NCBI RefSeq assembly: GCF_900177615.1
Contig: NZ_FXAP01000003.1
Coordinates: forward strand, 372,001 to 436,000
DNA: 64,000 bases
Reading direction: 5' to 3'
Source: Plantibacter flavus
Lineage (GTDB): Bacteria > Actinomycetota > Actinomycetes > Actinomycetales > Microbacteriaceae
This document shows positions 28,391-37,378 of the stretch, piece by piece (position 1 is the first letter of the stretch; every line of letters starts with the position of its first letter). The notes under the pieces are model-generated. The model was given only the letters and a program-made list of their open reading frames with translations. It did no database searches and had not been told where the DNA came from. The position numbers were made by a program, and so were the translations under genes.

Positions 28391-28405
28391 GCCCGGTCAC
28401 CGGGC
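28391..28405. terminator. Short hairpin between convergent genes
   Basis: GCCCGG-TCA-CCGGGC directly after the second GAF-ANTAR stop; six GC pairs, three-base loop. Weak on its own, but it sits exactly between two converging 3' ends. Confidence 0.4.
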
Positions 28406-28416
28406 TCGATCGACCT

Positions 28417-29079
28417 TCAGCGCGGCTTCCGCGCGAACACATAGTGCACGACGCCGCTCGGTGATGCGGTCACCTCGACCGTGAACCGATCCTCCAGGCC
28501 TTCGAGCCCGTCCCAGAGCCGCACACCACGACCGAGCAGGATCGGGACGACGACCACGTGGAGATGGTCGACCAGGTCGGCCTCGAGGAACTGGCGGACC
28601 GTCGTCGGCCCTCCGCCGAGACGGACGTCGAGTCCGTCGGCGAGCGACGTCGCGAACGACAACGCGTCGACGGCGGACAGGTCGCGGAAGAGGAACGTCG
28701 TCTCACCGACCACCAGGTCCGGGCGTTCGTGGTGGGTCAGCACGACGACCGGCGTGTGGAACGGCGGTTCCTCGCCCCACCATCCCCGCCAACTCTCGTC
28801 CTCCCAGGGTCCGAGCTGCGGACCGAACTTGCGCCGGCCCATGATCTCGACACCGATGCGGTCACCGGTTGCCGCGGCGAACGCGTCGTCGACCCCACGC
28901 GTTCCGGCGCCGACCGCCTCGTCCTCGTGCCCGCTCATGGACACGAAGGTGCGGGTGGGGAAGAACCACTGCATGAGCCGGTGCTGGGCGTGGCCGAAGG
29001 GGGTCTCGAAGGACTGGCCCTCGCCCGTGGCGAACCCGTCGAGCGAGACGGCGAGATTGTGGACCCGGAGCTTCGTCAT
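28417..29079 (-). CDS. Dihydrofolate-reductase-fold (RibD C-terminal-like) protein
   Basis: 220 residues: KLRVHNLAVSLDGFATGEGQ at the N-terminus, a GxxGVEIMGRRKFG nucleotide-binding segment and LGGGPTTVRQFLEADLVDHL near the C-terminus are the marks of the DHFR/RibD-C family widespread in actinobacteria. They are NADPH-binding reductases of mostly unknown substrate. A GTG lies two codons earlier, but TAGCGT is 6 nt before the ATG chosen, so a leaderless start there fits best. Confidence 0.87.
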   Translation of the reverse strand: MTKLRVHNLAVSLDGFATGEGQSFETPFGHAQHRLMQWFFPTRTFVSMSGHEDEAVGAGTRGVDDAFAAATGDRIGVEIMGRRKFGPQLGPWEDESWRGWWGEEPPFHTPVVVLTHHERPDLVVGETTFLFRDLSAVDALSFATSLADGLDVRLGGGPTTVRQFLEADLVDHLHVVVVPILLGRGVRLWDGLEGLEDRFTVEVTASPSGVVHYVFARKPR

Positions 29080-29263
29080 GGGCACACGCTAGTCCGGACG
29101 TCCGGGCCCCGTCGAGTAGCAGCTCGACGACGGAAAGGCAAGAGCGCGCCGAACGGCCGAACGGGAACGACACTCGAAGGAGGGCACGGCGGTCTGACGA
29201 CCGGTCGACGCAGCCGGCCCGCCTGACATCGGGGGCCACGACGCTCCCAGAGAGGAGATGCTC

Positions 29264-29464
29264 GTGTTCACCGAGCTCGACGAATTCCTACGCGGCATGG
29301 AGTACCGCTGCCGCCCCAGCGACCTGACGCGTGAGGCCCGCCGCGACCTGCTCCCGGCCCACCTGGTCGAGGCGCTCCGCTCACTCCCCGAGCGCAGCTA
29401 CACCAGCCGCTGGGACGTCCTGCACCGCACCTCGATCGCCGAGGCGCTGCCGATCAGCGTCTGA
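29264..29464 (+). CDS. Hypothetical 66-aa protein
   Basis: A basic/acidic mixed short protein, FTELDEFLRGMEYRCRPSDL onward, predicted helical. AGGAG is 6 nt before the GTG I choose; the ATG two codons earlier sits too close to the ribosome site. No family recognised. Confidence 0.55.
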   Translation: MFTELDEFLRGMEYRCRPSDLTREARRDLLPAHLVEALRSLPERSYTSRWDVLHRTSIAEALPISV

Positions 29465-29624
29465 GCGATCGCGCACCACCGCTGAGCGGCACCGGCATCG
29501 CGCCGGTGCCGCTTCGGCGTGTCAGGTCCGGCGACTCGCGCCGGTTCGCAACCCCCTCGTGGAACGTGGTGCTTCCACAAGACCGGGCCTACGGTGGAAA
29601 CCGGAGAGTGGAGCAGGAGAACCC

Positions 29625-29930
29625 ATGGGCAAGATGATCTACGACGCAGATGTGTCGGTGACGTTCGACGACCGCGTCCTCGCCCACCTGCAGCAGGTCA
29701 TCGGTGCGAAGTTGCGCCGCGGCGAAGCGTTCTACTTCGGATGGAAGGACGACCCGCGGTCAGGCGACGGCCGGACGACGATCTGGCTGCACCCGGCGAT
29801 GTCCCTCCGGTTCAAGTACGCGGGCAGCGTCCCGGTCGAACTCAACCGCGCCTGGCTGGATGCGCTCGCGATCAGCGCCGATTCGAATCAGGGGCTCGTC
29901 CTCGTGCCGGAGCCGGGTCCGCGCAGCTGA
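29625..29930 (+). CDS. DUF7882-like small protein (type A), second locus
   Basis: 101 residues, closely similar to the gene at 7.2 kb: GKMIYDADVSVTFDDRVLAH, KLRRGEAFYFGWKDDPRSGD and LNRAWLDALAISADS. GCAGGAG about 8 nt before the ATG and TACGGT further upstream give it normal expression signals. Unlike the first locus, no 88-aa partner follows. Function unknown. Confidence 0.8.
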   Translation: MGKMIYDADVSVTFDDRVLAHLQQVIGAKLRRGEAFYFGWKDDPRSGDGRTTIWLHPAMSLRFKYAGSVPVELNRAWLDALAISADSNQGLVLVPEPGPRS

Positions 29931-29979
29931 ACCTCGCGGTCTCGCGAACCTCGCGGCGTGACCGCGACCCGGGCTGCAC

Positions 29980-30321
29980 TCACATCGAGCGTTCGTCGAA
30001 CTCCAGATCGTCGACGTCGGTGAGTTCGGTCGCCCACTCCGGCCGCGCCGGCTGGAGCGCGGCGGTGCGCCGTTCGAGCTCGGCGATGATCTCCTCGTCG
30101 AAGGGTTCCTTCGACGCGTTCTCCACGGGGGTCGAGAACAGCTGGCTCGCTGGTCCGACGAGGAGGTGGGCGTACCCGAGGCTGCCGCCGTCGGAGATGG
30201 TCGGCACCACCGCGATGTCGGACTCGCCGGTCTGGGCGAGAGCCCGCGCGTACCGGAGCAGCGCCTTGCAGGTCTGGTCGGCCATCAGCAGGTACCCGCC
30301 GGCGTAGTGCAACTTCCTCAT
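29980..30321 (-). CDS. Hypothetical 113-aa protein
   Basis: 113 residues, MRKLHYAGGYLLMADQTCKA onward, with an acidic C-terminus (ELTDVDDLEFDERSM). No known domain is recognised; no membrane segment. It shares a divergent upstream region with the 66-aa acidic protein gene. CACAAT lies 6 nt before the ATG, a weak leaderless-type promoter. Confidence 0.65.
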   Translation of the reverse strand: MRKLHYAGGYLLMADQTCKALLRYARALAQTGESDIAVVPTISDGGSLGYAHLLVGPASQLFSTPVENASKEPFDEEIIAELERRTAALQPARPEWATELTDVDDLEFDERSM

Positions 30322-30424
30322 ACGACCATTGTGGGAACCGAAGCCGTCAGCTCGTCAGACCTTGCATCCGCAACCCGGAGGGTATACCGGGAGGCACCGC
30401 GTGCCCGTGCGCTATCGTCTGGGC

Positions 30425-30625
30425 ATGACCGACAGCGACCAGACTCCCAACACGCACGACGAGAACCGGCACGACCAGCTGACGACCGCCCCGAACGCGA
30501 CCGAAGCCGACGCGGCTCCCCGCATCGACGTCACCGACCAGGGCGACGGCGTCACCCGCATCGACATCCGCGACGACGCGGCGGTGCGCCCGGGCGCAGA
30601 CCCCGAGGACACCGAGCAGGGCTGA
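30425..30625 (+). CDS. Small acidic protein, 66 aa
   Basis: 66 residues, Asp/Glu/Thr-rich, with the segment RIDVTDQGDGVTRIDIRDDA that looks like a two-strand motif in an otherwise disordered chain. TATCGT is 6 nt before the ATG (leaderless layout) and a very strong hairpin terminator follows, so it is very probably a real monocistronic gene. Function unknown. Confidence 0.65.
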   Translation: MTDSDQTPNTHDENRHDQLTTAPNATEADAAPRIDVTDQGDGVTRIDIRDDAAVRPGADPEDTEQG

Positions 30626-30643
30626 GCCCGCCCGCTGCACGAC

Positions 30644-30677
30644 GAAGCGCCGCCGACCCGAGGGTCGGCGGCGCTTC
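30644..30677. terminator. Strong bidirectional terminator
   Basis: Perfect 16-bp arms GAAGCGCCGCCGACCC and GGGTCGGCGGCGCTTC separated by GA. It lies between the 66-aa gene and the convergent 49-aa gene and ends in TTC on the plus strand. Confidence 0.9.
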
Positions 30678-30691
30678 CGCGTGAGGTGGAC

Positions 30692-30841
30692 TCAGCGGGC
30701 GTCGGTGTCCGGCTGCTCGAGCACGTCCGGCTCGTCCGCCGTGTCCTCATCCGTCGACTCGTCCGGGATCTCGGTGGGCGGCGTGCCGACCACCATGTCC
30801 GGGTCGGTACCCAATGCGTCTGCTCCGGTGAAGTCGCTCAT
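30692..30841 (-). CDS. Small acidic protein, 49 aa
   Basis: 49 residues, MSDFTGADALGTDPDMVVGT onward, with about 12 acidic residues in the second half and no hydrophobic core. The AGGAAGCAGGAG ribosome site lies just before the ATG and the strong terminator just after the stop. It is 60 nt downstream of a DUF7882-like gene on the same strand. Function unknown; similar in style to the 42-aa and 66-aa acidic proteins. Confidence 0.6.
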   Translation of the reverse strand: MSDFTGADALGTDPDMVVGTPPTEIPDESTDEDTADEPDVLEQPDTDAR

Positions 30842-30901
30842 GTCGCTCCTGCTTCCTGTGGTGGTGGTCTCGGTGTGGTGCTGGTGTCGGTCTGCTGCTG
30901 G

Positions 30902-31183
30902 TCAGGCGACGACGACGTGCAATCCGCCGGTGATCTCGATCTCCTCGAGCATCTCGGCGGCCATGCGTTCGTCGATCGGCGGCTCGAACTCCGCGTCGAA
31001 CGCGAAGACGATCGGCTGCTCGGGCGACACGGTGATCGGCTCGGACGACTGGAAGCGTCCACGATGCAGCTGCAGCCGGAACGACCGCTCGCCGAGCATC
31101 CGCGTGAGGATCACGCGTTCCAGGTGGGCGAGCGTCTGATCGTCGACCTGTGATCGGAGCGCACCGAGGCGGAGGAATCCCAT
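30902..31183 (-). CDS. DUF7882-like small protein (divergent type C)
   Basis: 93 residues. The frame GFLRLGALRSQVDDQTLAHL, ERVILTRMLGERSFRL, then IVFAFDAEFEPPIDERMAAE follows the family order (N-terminal strand, D-x-T-L-A-H-L, arginine helix, strand-rich end) but is clearly diverged and lacks the LWLHP motif. GGGAG is about 8 nt before the ATG. It is divergent from the type B copy at 31.4 kb, so a single 257-bp region controls both. Confidence 0.65.
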   Translation of the reverse strand: MGFLRLGALRSQVDDQTLAHLERVILTRMLGERSFRLQLHRGRFQSSEPITVSPEQPIVFAFDAEFEPPIDERMAAEMLEEIEITGGLHVVVA

Positions 31184-31440
31184 GGTCAGCTCCCTTCTCA
31201 GGCATGCCACGCTAGCGCGGGAGGGTCGGCCGGTCGGGGCCATTGCGCGCGAGGCCCGAGCAGCGGACAATGCGCGTGCGCGTCGGCGATCGGTCACCGC
31301 ATTGTGGATAACCGGGCGCGCACCAAGAATGTCTCGTATCCTGAGAGAGCGCTTCACCGGCCCGGACCCCGTCGGGATGCGCACAGCAGTCGGCCGTTCG
31401 TGTCGTCGGCCATCGCAGGGGTCGGAAGTCGAGGGATCCC

Positions 31441-31758
31441 ATGGGACAACTGGTCTACGGCACCGGCGATGCACGCGTTCGGCTCGACGATCGAACGCTC
31501 GCCCATGTCAAGACGATCGCGCTCATGAAGCTGCGACGGAACGAGTCGTTCGCGCTCACGATCCGACAGGACTCCACCAGCGACGGACGCACGACGCTCT
31601 GGCTGCACCCGGCGATCGCTCTGCAGTTCTCCTTCGACTCCGACGAGGTCGGCGAGATGGACCGCGCCCTGCTCGAGGGCTTCATGCACGAGGCGAACAC
31701 CGGCGAGGTCGTCGTGCACGCGACGACCGGCGACGACGCTGCCGCCCAGGCGAAGTAG
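31441..31758 (+). CDS. DUF7882-like small protein (type B), second locus
   Basis: 105 residues, near relative of the gene at 7.9 kb: GQLVYGTGDARVRLDDRTLA, KLRRNESFALTIRQDSTSDG, LWLHPAIALQFSFDSDEVGE. The Ala/Asp-rich tail is longer than in the first copy. GAGGG lies 5 nt before the ATG. Convergent with the Rho_N-like gene, 22 bp apart. Function unknown. Confidence 0.8.
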   Translation: MGQLVYGTGDARVRLDDRTLAHVKTIALMKLRRNESFALTIRQDSTSDGRTTLWLHPAIALQFSFDSDEVGEMDRALLEGFMHEANTGEVVVHATTGDDAAAQAK

Positions 31759-31780
31759 CCCGGGCTGCAGCGCCGCCTGC

Positions 31781-32047
31781 TCAGCTGTCGCGGAGCATCG
31801 CGATGAGTTCGCTCTTCCGCTTGCCGGAGTAGCCGGTCAGGCCGATCTCCTTCGCGCGCTCGCGGAGCTGCGCGACCGTCCAGTCCTCATAGGACCCGGC
31901 CTCGCCGCCCTTCTCACCGATCGTCGAGCGTCCCTGCTTCGCGGCGGCGTTCGAGATCCGAGCGGCCTTGCCCTTCGATGCGCCGTCGTCGCGGAGCTTC
32001 TCGTAGAGCTCGGGGTCCTTCAGCGACGGGTTCTGTTCGTCAGGCAT
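31781..32047 (-). CDS. Small protein with Rho_N/SAP-like C-terminus
   Basis: 88 residues. The N-terminal half (LYEKLRDDGASKGKAARISN) is a basic helical segment shared by a family of short actinobacterial proteins. The C-terminal half WTVAQLRERAKEIGLTGYSG followed by KRKSELIAMLRDS is a Rho N-terminal/SAP-like helix-extended-helix fold, usually a nucleic-acid-binding unit. GGAGGG lies 5-6 nt before the ATG. Probably a small DNA- or RNA-binding protein. Confidence 0.82.
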   Translation of the reverse strand: MPDEQNPSLKDPELYEKLRDDGASKGKAARISNAAAKQGRSTIGEKGGEAGSYEDWTVAQLRERAKEIGLTGYSGKRKSELIAMLRDS

Positions 32048-32076
32048 GTCGTCCCTCCAGATGATCTGCGGGCAGA

Positions 32077-32832
32077 CTACCCCTGCGCGTTCAAGAACCA
32101 GTCCCGTGGGTGCTGGTCCGCGGTCGGCGGCGTGCGCTCGATCGTCGGGCGCGCCCACTCGGCCGCGTTCGCCAGCACTCGGCGGATGTCGGGGTGATGG
32201 TAGACCGGGTACTCCTGGTCACCGGGCGAGAAGTAGAACACGCGCCCGCGACCGCGGTGGTAGGCGACGCCGGACCGGAAGACCTCGCCGCCCGCGAAGG
32301 TGGAGAGGAACACCTCCTCGTCGGGACGCGGGATGTCGAACTGCTCCCCGTACATCTCCTGGCGGTCGATGACGATCGGGTGCGGGACACCCTGCGCGAT
32401 CGGGTGGTCCGGGAGCACCGTCCAGACGAGCTCTCGCTCGCCGTCGTTCCGCCACTTGAGGGCGCAGCTCGTGCCCATCAGCCGCTGGAAGACCCGCGAG
32501 TAGTGGCCGGAGTGCAGCACGACGATGCCCATGCCGGCGTGGACGTGCCGGACGACCCGCTCGACGACCTCGTCGGAGACCTGGTCGTGGGCGATGTGCC
32601 CCCACCAGAAGAGGACGTCGGTGTTCGCGAGGACCTCCTCGGTGAGACCGTGCTCGGGATCCTGGAGGGTCGCGGTCGAGACGGACACGGCGTCGCCGAG
32701 CGACTCCTCGAGGCCCGCCGCGATCACGGCGTGGATGCCGTCGGGGTAGTGGCCGAGCACCACGGCGTCACCGCGGGACTCGTGGACGAACTCGTTCCAG
32801 ACGCGGATGCGGATCGGTGTCGTGGTGCTCAT
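32077..32832 (-). CDS. ThuA-domain protein
   Basis: 251 residues of a class I glutamine-amidotransferase-like fold of the ThuA type: [28 protein letters not shown]-type segment [39 protein letters not shown] and [20 protein letters not shown]. ThuA proteins occur in trehalose and other sugar catabolic clusters; the reaction is not fully settled. The ATG overlaps the stop of the Gfo/Idh/MocA gene, so the two act together. Confidence 0.9.
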   Translation of the reverse strand: MSTTTPIRIRVWNEFVHESRGDAVVLGHYPDGIHAVIAAGLEESLGDAVSVSTATLQDPEHGLTEEVLANTDVLFWWGHIAHDQVSDEVVERVVRHVHAGMGIVVLHSGHYSRVFQRLMGTSCALKWRNDGERELVWTVLPDHPIAQGVPHPIVIDRQEMYGEQFDIPRPDEEVFLSTFAGGEVFRSGVAYHRGRGRVFYFSPGDQEYPVYHHPDIRRVLANAAEWARPTIERTPPTADQHPRDWFLNAQG

Positions 32833-33965
32833 GCGGGGACCTCCAGTTCGTGCCCGGCGGCGGCCGAGGCGTAGGCGGCGTCGATGACGCGGCTGCGGTG
32901 CAGTGCATACTCGCCGTGGTGACCGGCGAACCGGAGCTCACCGCCGGCGGTCTCGCCCGCGCGGATGGTGTCGAGGAACTCCGCGATGACCGACTGGTGG
33001 TGGCCGGCCGGGACCTGCACGGCGGGTCGCTCGATCGTCGGCGCACCGGCGACGTCGCGGTAGATCGTGACCGTGCCCTCGGTGTTGTAGTTGTCGACGT
33101 GGAGGCGGACGCCGCCCTCCGAGCCGAGGAGCTCGACCGAGATGTCCTCGTGCGCCTTCGAGTAGGACGCCCACGACGCCTCGAGGTGCAGGCTGCCGCC
33201 GTCTTCGAACCGCAGGAGGGCGGACGCGAAGTCCTCGACGTCGAAGGCGTGCGTGGACCGGCTCGAGACCGGACCACCGCCGGAGGAGCCACCGCGACCG
33301 GCGCGGCCGAGCTCGTTGTACGCAACGGCCGAGACGTGCGTCACGCGCGGCTCGCCGAGGAGCGACAGTGCGATGTCGAGCACGTGGGAGCCGAGGTCGA
33401 TGAGCGGCCCGCCACCGGCCGCGGCCTTGTTCGTGAACCAGGAGTCGATGCCGGGCACGCCCTGACGACGGAGCCAGGAGGCGCGCGAGTGGTAGACGCG
33501 ACCGATCGGCTCCTCGGCGAGGTAGCGCGCGAGGTAGGCGACGTCGGCACGACGGCGGTGGTTGTACGCGACCTCGAGGACGCGGTCGGCGGCGGTCGCA
33601 GCCTCCACCATCTCTGCGGCGAGGTCGGCGGTCGTGGCGAGCGGCTTCTCGCAGAAGACGTGCTTGCCGCTGCGGAGCGCGGCCACGGCGATCGGGTGGT
33701 GCAGGGCGTTCGGCACACCGATCGAGACGATGTCGAGGTCGTCGCGGGCGACGAGGTCCTCCCAGTCGGCGTAGGTCTCGGGGACCCCGCGGCTCTCGGC
33801 CAGCTCGGCGAGGCGCGCCGGTTCCTGGCCGGACAGGGCGACGACGGTGGCACCGGGGAGTGCGGTGAAGGCGTCCAGGTGCGTGGTCCCGGCGAAGCCG
33901 AGGCCGATGACGCCGACCCGGAGGTCCGAAGCGTCTGATGATGTCGGGGCGGTACTGGTGCTCAT
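32829..33965 (-). CDS. Gfo/Idh/MocA-family oxidoreductase
   Basis: 378 residues. Rossmann motif [18 protein letters not shown], the conserved [11 protein letters not shown] with the Lys of the EKP motif, and the C-terminal alpha/beta domain with [20 protein letters not shown]. Members oxidise sugars or inositols with NAD(P). Forms a coupled pair with ThuA and is divergent from a ROK regulator, so it belongs to a carbohydrate pathway; the sugar is not identifiable. AAGGA about 11 nt upstream supports the chosen ATG; an upstream in-frame codon is rejected. Confidence 0.92.
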   Translation of the reverse strand: MSTSTAPTSSDASDLRVGVIGLGFAGTTHLDAFTALPGATVVALSGQEPARLAELAESRGVPETYADWEDLVARDDLDIVSIGVPNALHHPIAVAALRSGKHVFCEKPLATTADLAAEMVEAATAADRVLEVAYNHRRRADVAYLARYLAEEPIGRVYHSRASWLRRQGVPGIDSWFTNKAAAGGGPLIDLGSHVLDIALSLLGEPRVTHVSAVAYNELGRAGRGGSSGGGPVSSRSTHAFDVEDFASALLRFEDGGSLHLEASWASYSKAHEDISVELLGSEGGVRLHVDNYNTEGTVTIYRDVAGAPTIERPAVQVPAGHHQSVIAEFLDTIRAGETAGGELRFAGHHGEYALHRSRVIDAAYASAAAGHELEVPA

Positions 33966-34032
33966 GCTCGGACGGTTCCTTTCGGGGTGCGGAGCCGAGC
34001 ACTGTCGTGACCGGCGGTGGTCGACCTTCGCC

Positions 34033-34057
34033 ACTAAATATAGCGGCCATATCTAGT
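34033..34057. promoter_or_regulatory. Operator-like inverted repeat for the ROK regulator
   Basis: ACTAAATATA and CATATCTAGT (8 of 10 positions symmetric) flank GCGGC. This AT-rich palindrome is conspicuous in very GC-rich DNA and lies between the Gfo/Idh/MocA start and the ROK start. Confidence 0.7.
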
Positions 34058-34082
34058 AATGCAACACTGCTACAGTCACCCC

Positions 34083-35279
34083 ATGGCGGAACCGGGGATC
34101 GAGACGGGCAGGGCGAGCGTCGAACTCGTCGCCGCCTACGCCTTCGACCACGGCGCGTTCACGGCGAGCGACGTCATGGACGGCACCGGCCTGACCCGCG
34201 CCACCGTACTGAACGCCTGCGACGCCCTCGCCGACCGCGGCTGGATCCGGGAGCTCGACGACGCCCGGGCCGCCGGTGACTACCGGCGGGGACGACCCGC
34301 CAGGCGCTACGAACTCGCCGCGGACACCGCGTTCGTGGTCGGACTCGACGTGGGGCAGCATCGGGTCGCGGCAATCGTCGCGACGCTCCGTGGTGAGGTC
34401 GTCGGCCGGGCCGAACGCGCCATCGTGGGCGGGGACGAAGACCCGGACCTCCGCCTCGCGACCGCACGGACCGTCGTCGAGGAGGCGACCGTGCAGGCCG
34501 GCGCGACGCCGGGGCAAGTGCTCGTGACAGCCGTCGGCGTCCCGGCACCGGTGGACGCGCACGGCCGCTCCCCGCGCGGCGATCACGACTACTGGGCCCG
34601 GATGAACCCCGACTTCGCGAGCCGCCTCGGCCCCTGGGGCGACGTCGTGCTCGAGAACGACGCCAACCTCGCAGCCACGGCCGAGCGCGCCCTCGGAGAA
34701 GTGGCGCGCGAGTCCATCGCCGTCCTCCTGGCCGAGGCGAGCTTCGGCGCGGGACTCATCGTGGACGGCGTGCTGCTGCACGGCGGGGCCGGCGGTGCGG
34801 GCGAACTCCGGGTGCTCGGGATGGTCGAGGGCGTCGGTTCGCCGGAGGGCCTCGACGGTGCGGCACGGTCGTGGCTGGAGGAGGATCAGCGATCCGGCGC
34901 GGTGCCGGCGGCCTCCCCGCTCGCCCGGATGCCGATCGGCACGCTCGACGTCGGCCGCGTCATCGACGCCGCAGCCTCGGGCGACGCCTACGCCGGCAGA
35001 CTCGTCGAACGTCTCGGGGAGCGCCTCGGGCGGGTGTGCGTCCTGCTCGGCAGCCTGCTCGACGTGGACGAGGTCGTCGTCGCCGGCGGCGTGGCCCGCG
35101 TCGCCTCCCCCGTCATCGCCGCGGCGCAGACCTGGCTCGACGAAGGCACCTACGCGCCGACGCCGATCGTGCGGGCCTCGCGACTCGGCGCTGACGTCGT
35201 CGCCCTTGGTGCGATCACCCGGGCCGTCGCGACGATCCGCTCCCAGCCGTGGCGCTTCGCCGCTGCGATCGCGCGCTGA
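34083..35279 (+). CDS. ROK-family transcriptional regulator
   Basis: 398 residues: an N-terminal winged-helix (about 1-75, TASDVMDGTGLTRATVLNAC) joined to a ROK sugar-kinase fold (VVGLDVGQHRVAAIV, AVGVPAPVDAHGRS, VLENDANLAATAERA). The cysteine-rich zinc motif of many ROK proteins is missing; the equivalent stretch is GGAGGAGELRVLGMVEG. TACAGT is 6 nt before the ATG (leaderless layout). It most likely represses the divergent ThuA/oxidoreductase operon in response to a sugar. Confidence 0.9.
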   Translation: MAEPGIETGRASVELVAAYAFDHGAFTASDVMDGTGLTRATVLNACDALADRGWIRELDDARAAGDYRRGRPARRYELAADTAFVVGLDVGQHRVAAIVATLRGEVVGRAERAIVGGDEDPDLRLATARTVVEEATVQAGATPGQVLVTAVGVPAPVDAHGRSPRGDHDYWARMNPDFASRLGPWGDVVLENDANLAATAERALGEVARESIAVLLAEASFGAGLIVDGVLLHGGAGGAGELRVLGMVEGVGSPEGLDGAARSWLEEDQRSGAVPAASPLARMPIGTLDVGRVIDAAASGDAYAGRLVERLGERLGRVCVLLGSLLDVDEVVVAGGVARVASPVIAAAQTWLDEGTYAPTPIVRASRLGADVVALGAITRAVATIRSQPWRFAAAIAR

Positions 35280-35296
35280 GCGGCCCGGACACAGCG

Positions 35297-35333
35297 CAGG
35301 GCCCCACCTTCCGCCAAGATCGGTGGGGCCCTG
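35297..35333 (+). terminator. Terminator of the ROK gene
   Basis: Twelve-base perfect arms CAGGGCCCCACC and GGTGGGGCCCTG around a 13-nt loop, 18 nt after the stop. The following 185 bp before the convergent SDR stop contain no gene or repeat that I can recognise. Confidence 0.85.
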
Positions 35334-35518
35334 TGAGCGGCGTCACCGCAGTGCGAACAGTCGTTCCGGCCGTACTCGTTCAGACCGTTCGCAGGGGACG
35401 GGCGGCGCAGAGCGGCCCGTGTGCTTCAAGATTCGCAGCAGAAACGCCTTCATCCCGCCCCGAACGGTCGTTAAGAATCGTCCTTCTTACCGATTGCTGA
35501 AGTTCCGCGGGACGACGG

Positions 35519-36523
35519 CTACTGCACCGACCATCCGCCGTCGGACGGCAGGATGACGCCGTTGACGTTGACGCCGTCGTCGCTCAGCAGGAAGGTGATG
35601 GACGCGGCGAGCTGCTCCGCGGTCGCGATCGTCGGGATCGCCGCCTGGAACGGTCCGAGCCGCGCCGAACCCGCCTCGGAGACGTTCGGCGGGAAGGGGA
35701 TGCCCGTCGCGACGCCGCCAGGAGCGACCGCGTTGACCCGGACACCGTGCGGGCCGTACATGAAGGCGGCGCTCTTGGTCATGCCGACGACCGCGTGCTT
35801 CGAGGTCGTGTAGGCGTTCCCCGAGGCGTTGCCACGAAGCCCGGCCTCGGACGCGATGTTGACGACCGAGCCGGATCCGGCCGCGACCATCGACGGCAGG
35901 ACGGCGCGGGTCAGCTTGAAGGCGCCGGTGACGTTCACGCCCATCACCCGCTCCCAGGTCGCGTCGGAGGTCTCGTGGAGCGGGGAGAAGTCGTCGTTGA
36001 TGCCGGCGACGTTGGCGAGCGCGTCGATCCGCTCCCCTGCCGCGGCGACGATCGCGTCGATGTCGTCCTGCTTGGTGATGTCGCCGGCGACCGTGACGAG
36101 GTCGGTGTCCGGCAGGCTCGAGGCGAGGTCGGCGAGCTTGTCCTCGAAGAGGTCGACGGCGACGACCCGGCCGCCCTCGCGTGCGACGCGGGAGGCCGTG
36201 GCACGGCCGATGCCGGAAGCGGCGCCGGTGACGATCACGGTCTTGCCGGCGAACCGACCGACGGTGATGCGCTCCTGCCACCCCTGGGGCGCGTCACCGA
36301 CGGGCGCGACGCCGTCGTTCGCGGCGAGGACGAGCTCGTCGATGAGCGACTGGGGCAGCTTGCCCTGGCTCAAGGCGACGAGCTGCTGGAGCGGGAGGCC
36401 CGAGATCGGCGCGAGCTGCGACTCCTCGGTGCCCAGCTGGGTGAGGAGGCCGCGGATGAGCGGTCCGCCGGTGGGGTCGGCGAGCCACGCGGCGATCGGG
36501 GTGTTGGCGGTGAGGGCGCTCAT
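35519..36523 (-). CDS. SDR-family oxidoreductase with N-terminal extension
   Basis: 334 residues. The first 90 (TPIAAWLADPTGGPLIRGLL, LPLQQLVALSQGKLPQSLID) are not part of the SDR fold and resemble a small helical domain I have also seen at the end of some actinobacterial glycosidases. The SDR itself is intact: TGAASGIG (about 99-106), NVAG, and YTTSK. The substrate is unknown. A perfect palindrome upstream and a divergent TetR gene indicate local repression. Confidence 0.87.
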   Translation of the reverse strand: MSALTANTPIAAWLADPTGGPLIRGLLTQLGTEESQLAPISGLPLQQLVALSQGKLPQSLIDELVLAANDGVAPVGDAPQGWQERITVGRFAGKTVIVTGAASGIGRATASRVAREGGRVVAVDLFEDKLADLASSLPDTDLVTVAGDITKQDDIDAIVAAAGERIDALANVAGINDDFSPLHETSDATWERVMGVNVTGAFKLTRAVLPSMVAAGSGSVVNIASEAGLRGNASGNAYTTSKHAVVGMTKSAAFMYGPHGVRVNAVAPGGVATGIPFPPNVSEAGSARLGPFQAAIPTIATAEQLAASITFLLSDDGVNVNGVILPSDGGWSVQ

Positions 36524-36581
36524 GGGGTTCCTTCGGTCTCGGGAGGGCGATGTGCGGCGGGATCGCATGGGCCTCGATCCA

Positions 36582-36603
36582 TACCGGACATCATTGTCCG
36601 GTA
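36582..36603. promoter_or_regulatory. Perfect TetR-type operator
   Basis: Nine-base arms TACCGGACA and TGTCCGGTA separated by TCAT, between the divergent SDR and TetR starts. Size and perfect symmetry suit a TetR dimer. Confidence 0.85.
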
Positions 36604-36695
36604 CACGTTACGCCGTCCAGGTCATGGCCACCAGCCCTCACGGCGGGCTCCCAGCCGGGTGCTCAGGACCGGCCGCGCGGCGTTACGCTACCGGG

Positions 36696-37253
36696 ATGTC
36701 GTCCACGCCCCCGAAGCCGAACCGAGGCCCGAGCGCGGGACCCGAGAACCGCCGGGCGCTCGTCGCCGCAGCGCGTCAGGTCTTCGCCGCGGACGGCTTC
36801 AGCGCTCCCCTCAGCGCGGTCGCGAAGCGGGCAGGCGTCGGACAAGGAAGCCTGTACCGGCACTTCCCCGACCGGCTCTCCCTCGCGCTCGCAGTGCTCG
36901 ACGAGAACGTCGGCGAACTGGAGGAGCACGCCGGGCTGCCCGATGCGACCCTCGACACCCTGCTCGACGTCGTGATCGACCAGGCCCTCGTCACCTCGCC
37001 CTTCGTCGAGGCGATCCTCGGCGAGGGCGACGACCCCCGCGTGATCGCGCTCGGCACCCGCCTCGACCGCCTCGCGCACGCCCTGCATGCCAAGGAACTG
37101 GCTGCGCACCGCATCGCCGACCACGTCGAGCCCGACGACATCCTCATGGCGATCTCGATGGTGGGAGCGACCCTCACCCGCATCCCCGATTCCCATCGAG
37201 CCGACACCGCGGCGCGCGCGAAGGCGATGTTCCGCCGCTCGTTCGGCCGATGA
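36696..37253 (+). CDS. TetR-family repressor
   Basis: 185 residues with the helix-turn-helix ARQVFAADGFSAPLSAVAKR, then AGVGQGSLYRHFPDRLSLAL, followed by a helical ligand domain. TACGCT lies 6 nt before the ATG, so the mRNA is probably leaderless. It should bind the palindrome upstream and control the divergent SDR gene. The ligand is unknown. Confidence 0.88.
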   Translation: MSSTPPKPNRGPSAGPENRRALVAAARQVFAADGFSAPLSAVAKRAGVGQGSLYRHFPDRLSLALAVLDENVGELEEHAGLPDATLDTLLDVVIDQALVTSPFVEAILGEGDDPRVIALGTRLDRLAHALHAKELAAHRIADHVEPDDILMAISMVGATLTRIPDSHRADTAARAKAMFRRSFGR

Positions 37254-37378
37254 ACCGGGGCGGGACGATCGACGCGGCTGGGTCGGTGGCACAGGACCCA
37301 CGCGAACCGTGTGCCGACAGCCCATTGAGGCGTCTGCGGGACGACCGTAGGGTCGGAGGGACAGAGAAGGGGTCCGCC

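Noticed and set aside
35334-35518. Possible tRNA or attachment site in the gap after the ROK gene
   Set aside because: No cloverleaf or CCA end could be found, and there is no integrase or direct repeat nearby.
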